The notes under the pieces were generated by a model, which saw only the letters and a program-made list of their open reading frames with translations, had not been told where the DNA came from and did not search any database. A stretch of DNA of 64,000 bases from Hofstenia miamia (lineage: Eukaryota > Xenacoelomorpha > Acoela): contig SCFE01000011.1 of assembly GCA_004352715.1 (NCBI GenBank), positions 2,917,245 to 2,981,244 on the forward strand. The letters run 5' to 3'. Both the position numbers and the translations under genes were made by a program. Every line of letters starts with the position of its first letter. The stretch's first letter is position 1. Of the stretch, positions 61,442-64,000 are shown piece after piece.

Positions 61442-61949
61442 NNNNNNNNNNNNNNNNNNNNNNNNNNNNNNNNNNNNNNNNNNNNNNNNNNNNNNNNNNN
61501 NNNNNNNNNNNNNNNNNNNNNNNNNNNNNNNNNNNNNNNNNNNNNNNNNNNNNNNNNNNNNNNNNNNNNNNNNNNNNNNNNNNNNNNNNNNNNNNNNNNN
61601 NNNNNNNNNNNNNNNNNNNNNNNNNNNNNNNNNNNNNNNNNNNNNNNNNNNNNNNNNNNNNNNNNNNNNNNNNNNNNNNNNNNNNNNNNNNNNNNNNNNN
61701 NNNNNNNNNNNNNNNNNNNNNNNNNNNNNNNNNNNNNNNNNNNNNNNNNNNNNNNNNNNNNNNNNNNNNNNNNNNNNNNNNNNNNNNNNNNNNNNNNNNN
61801 NNNNNNNNNNNNNNNNNNNNNNNNNNNNNNNNNNNNNNNNNNNNNNNNNNNNNNNNNNNNNNNNNNNNNNNNNNNNNNNNNNNNNNNNNNNNNNNNNNNN
61901 NNNNNNNNNNNNNNNNNNNNNNNNNNNNNNNNNNNNNNNNNNNNNNNNN

Positions 61950-62792
61950 AAAGGTTTAACACAATCTTTGGTGATTGTATTGAAATTACTAATACAGGGT
62001 GAGTGACAAACTCTGGATATTTTTCCTAAAATAGTGCAATGTGTTATTAAGTGTTCCAGAATGTTTCGTTTTTCTGGAGGAATATCTGGTTTATCAGAAT
62101 ATTGGCAGCAATTTTTTCTGACCTATTTTCAAATGTGCATCTGCCATTGCAGGCCCAATTATTGCGAAAAGATTGTAAACTATTTATGTTTTCCTTCCCT
62201 AAACCAAGTTTGTTATGTTATACAGTTTTCTTACATAGTGTTTAAAACATGTATTTTTCAGAAAGACACTGTTGTTTTGTTGTTTTCCGATGTACTAGAA
62301 AAACATCCTCTCCAATCCTGCCATGCTACCAACAGCGCCAACCAATTGGCTTGCGAGCATCGCCAAAACTTTTAGTGTCCCTCCTAACTGCAGTATTTCC
62401 CCATGAAGCTGCAAAAACCGTAGAATACCCTAAATCAAAGATGGGTAAACATAAATAATTACTCGAGGATCATGTGCCAAAAATGCCAATACATCTGGCG
62501 CTGTTTTTGGCCAAACGTCCTTGATATAAACCATTCCTCTCTTCATCTCCAACATAGTTAAATCTCTGCCCTGGTACCGGTGATAAAAATGTTTTGTGGG
62601 TATGCCCGAGCCCGGCGGGCAGAACGGAGAGCGGGCACCAGGAATTACTGTGATCGGGCGAGCGAGAGGGCATCGGGCTCTCAAATAATATGCTGTAAAA
62701 CGTAAATTTTTTCTGCTTTTAAAAAGGGGTTGATTCAGGATAATGGCTGCCAGTACTAATCCTGAAATTGCGTCATCCAGTTGTTTTCTCAT
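61950..62792. other. GC-richer block, product not recognised
   Basis: Overlapping frames: plus 62034-62375 (113 codons) and minus 62430-62792 (120 codons, containing GRDLTMLEMKRGMVYIKDVWPKTAPDV). The second is the more protein-like, but I recognise no family. It lies just downstream, on the minus strand, of the LINE RT fragment at 62773-63562 and may belong to that element or to an older insertion. A GGGTGAGTGAC near 61998 resembles the tip of some mariner elements but has no partner. Confidence 0.3.
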
Positions 62793-63562
62793 GCTCTTTT
62801 TGTATGAACCTTTGTATTTTCAATGTTTTCCAGACTTTGACTGAACCGTTGGCAGTTGTAGTGTCCTTCTGCACAAGATCCAACGCATTCGAAATTGATC
62901 CAGAACTCTCTTGATGTGCACAACTTCTACGTACCAGTAGTTGTGCATTAGCAATATTCATAAGGGCATCATTTCGAATGTTGTTATGTATGAAGTTTAA
63001 TTCTACTGATTTAGACGGATTAAGCAACAATTTTTCTTCAATGAAATTTCAAATATTCGCTCTACATTGTTTATGTATCTTAAATAATCTTCATAACAGC
63101 TCTTTGAAGAAATTTTAGCAACAATTCTAGTGTCATCTGAGTATTTGGAAATGTCAATTATGTCCTTATTTTTAATCCTGTGTTAAAGTTCGATATTTCA
63201 TTCGTTGCAAAAGTAAATAGCGGACCTGATAATGGTCCACCTTGTGGTACCCTAACGCAAACAGGTAGGAGTTCTGATGAGCTTTTCCCATAATTAACAT
63301 ATTGACTCCAGCCATCCATGTAGTTGGCTATCCAGGAGCCTATCCATTTATCATCATAGTAGATTTTATTAAGGAGTTGATTTTGTAATATGGTATTAAG
63401 CGCTGAAAAGTTATCTAGTGTAAGCATCTTGACACATATTGTTTCTTTGCAGTCTTTCATTCCAGCAATCAAATCGACTGTGTGAAGCAGAGCATCCATT
63501 ATTGATCTATTTTTTCCATTTGGATCTAAGAAATTCTCCATCTTATCATTAAAATAGGCCAT
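62773..63562 (-). pseudogene. LINE reverse transcriptase fragment, frame-broken
   Basis: The 63158-63562 frame has MLTLDNFSALNTI in place of the usual LD.s.AFdtv motif, then WIANYMDGWSQYV and the palm block VPQGGPLSGPLF. After a one-base shift near 63170 comes ISKYSDDTRIVAKIS with the catalytic DD pair (YSDD for YADD), and after another shift near 63030 LLLNPSKSVELNFI, the post-palm segment. It is a different, more diverged LINE lineage from the CR1-like copies at 47-54 kb. Two frameshifts make it inactive, and there is no 5' or 3' end in view. Confidence 0.82.
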
Positions 63563-63714
63563 GACAAAGGTGTCTAAACNAACACTTTAACAAAAATAGT
63601 TAACTACTTATGTCTCATAATATTTTTTGGGAATGAAATACTAAGTAAACTAACGTAATCTGATCTATTTTGTTTCTACTTGGTGTCATATTCAAATCTC
63701 GTTCTCTTTTTCAG

Positions 63715-64000
63715 GTGGTGATGGCGCTTTGCGGTAAAACGGTAAATACACGGAACGATACCAATATCTGGCTTGTTGGTCAACCTCTAAAAGTACTTAC
63801 AGGTGGAAAGTTACCATCATCTGGCGAAGTTTTGAGGCGACTATTTTATCTGAAACGAGTTGATAAAAAGATTTTGCTTGATGCGGCATCAGAAGTAGAC
63901 GATGAGGTCATATCATTCTGGAATCGCGCAAGACTCCCAATCACTCAACCACAGCATAGAATCAGAAAGATTAAAGGTCTATTCGAGGAATGGAGAAATT
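63715..64000 (+). CDS. Exon of unknown gene, open to the window end
   Basis: After a good acceptor (CTCTTTTTCAG, ending 63714) the frame is open to 64000. It starts VVMALCGKTVNTRND (ATG at 63721) and contains GGKLPSSGEVLRRLFYL, then DDEVISFWNRARLPI and a basic RIRKIKGLFEEWR. The FW..AR.P plus K...L...W pattern resembles the N-terminal part of uncharacterised, often multicopy, proteins in several invertebrates that may come from mobile elements. That is from memory and unverified. Base composition is more balanced than around it. Either a host exon or a repeat-encoded protein; truncated by the window. Confidence 0.5.
   Translation, partial: MVMALCGKTVNTRNDTNIWLVGQPLKVLTGGKLPSSGEVLRRLFYLKRVDKKILLDAASEVDDEVISFWNRARLPITQPQHRIRKIKGLFEEWRN

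Overview
The window is AT-rich, intron-bearing animal DNA packed with transposable elements. It contains N gaps at 2872-3012, 19232-19379, 27568-27755, 29771-30453, 49147-50146 (exactly 1000 N), 53194-53321, 55212-55225 and 61442-61949, and single-N joins at 15625, 21301, 26875, 42324 and 63580. A nicotinic-type Cys-loop receptor gene, spliceosomal introns down to 47 bp, and CR1-like, R2/NeSL-like, Tc1 and Ty3/gypsy elements point to an invertebrate metazoan. I cannot name the phylum from the sequence. There are no operons, CRISPR arrays or bacterial-style genes.

Two host genes can be rebuilt exon by exon. (1) A rhodanese/3-mercaptopyruvate-sulfurtransferase-like gene (12315-13542, + strand, three exons, 5' end not found). 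(2) A nicotinic acetylcholine receptor-like subunit (25123-33252, + strand, seven exons with matching phases, signal peptide exon not found). Its 5.2-kb first visible intron holds two long inverted-repeat elements, TA microsatellites and a gap. A third possible host gene is a small intronless leucine-zipper ORF at 55368-55721. It has its own TATA box and a partial upstream copy that lacks that box. A fourth reading frame (63715-64000) runs off the window end.

The rest is mainly mobile DNA. Left third: a TA-flanked MITE with a natural empty site in its paralogue (1268-1574 versus 14074), arrays of CCA-N4-TGG palindromes (2.77-3.10 kb and 16.2-17.5 kb), an LTR fragment (5516-6250), an R2/NeSL-type retrotransposon with reverse transcriptase, CCHC finger and restriction-like endonuclease (6330-8415), a solo LTR with 4-bp target duplication (9802-10938), LINE 3' ends, a zinc-knuckle ORF1 (15085-15615) and a LINE reverse transcriptase (18.44-19.67 kb). 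Middle: a degenerate Tc1 transposase (22.48-23.29 kb, minus), the receptor gene, then MITE-like inverted repeats at 34-36 kb. From 37.8 to 46.8 kb lies a minus-strand Ty3/gypsy element with LTR, primer binding site, gag, protease, reverse transcriptase, RNase H and integrase, broken by frameshifts and internal duplications. From 47.7 to 54.7 kb are two or more copies of a CR1-like LINE whose parts can be read in order: SGNH-type ORF1, a 2A-like motif, AP endonuclease, reverse transcriptase and an ATT-rich tail. The right end (55.7-64 kb) is mostly unrecognised, with a minus-strand LINE reverse transcriptase fragment near 63 kb.

Several gaps and single-N joins are flanked by near-identical direct copies, which suggests unmerged alleles or collapsed repeats, so copy number in this window should not be taken at face value.
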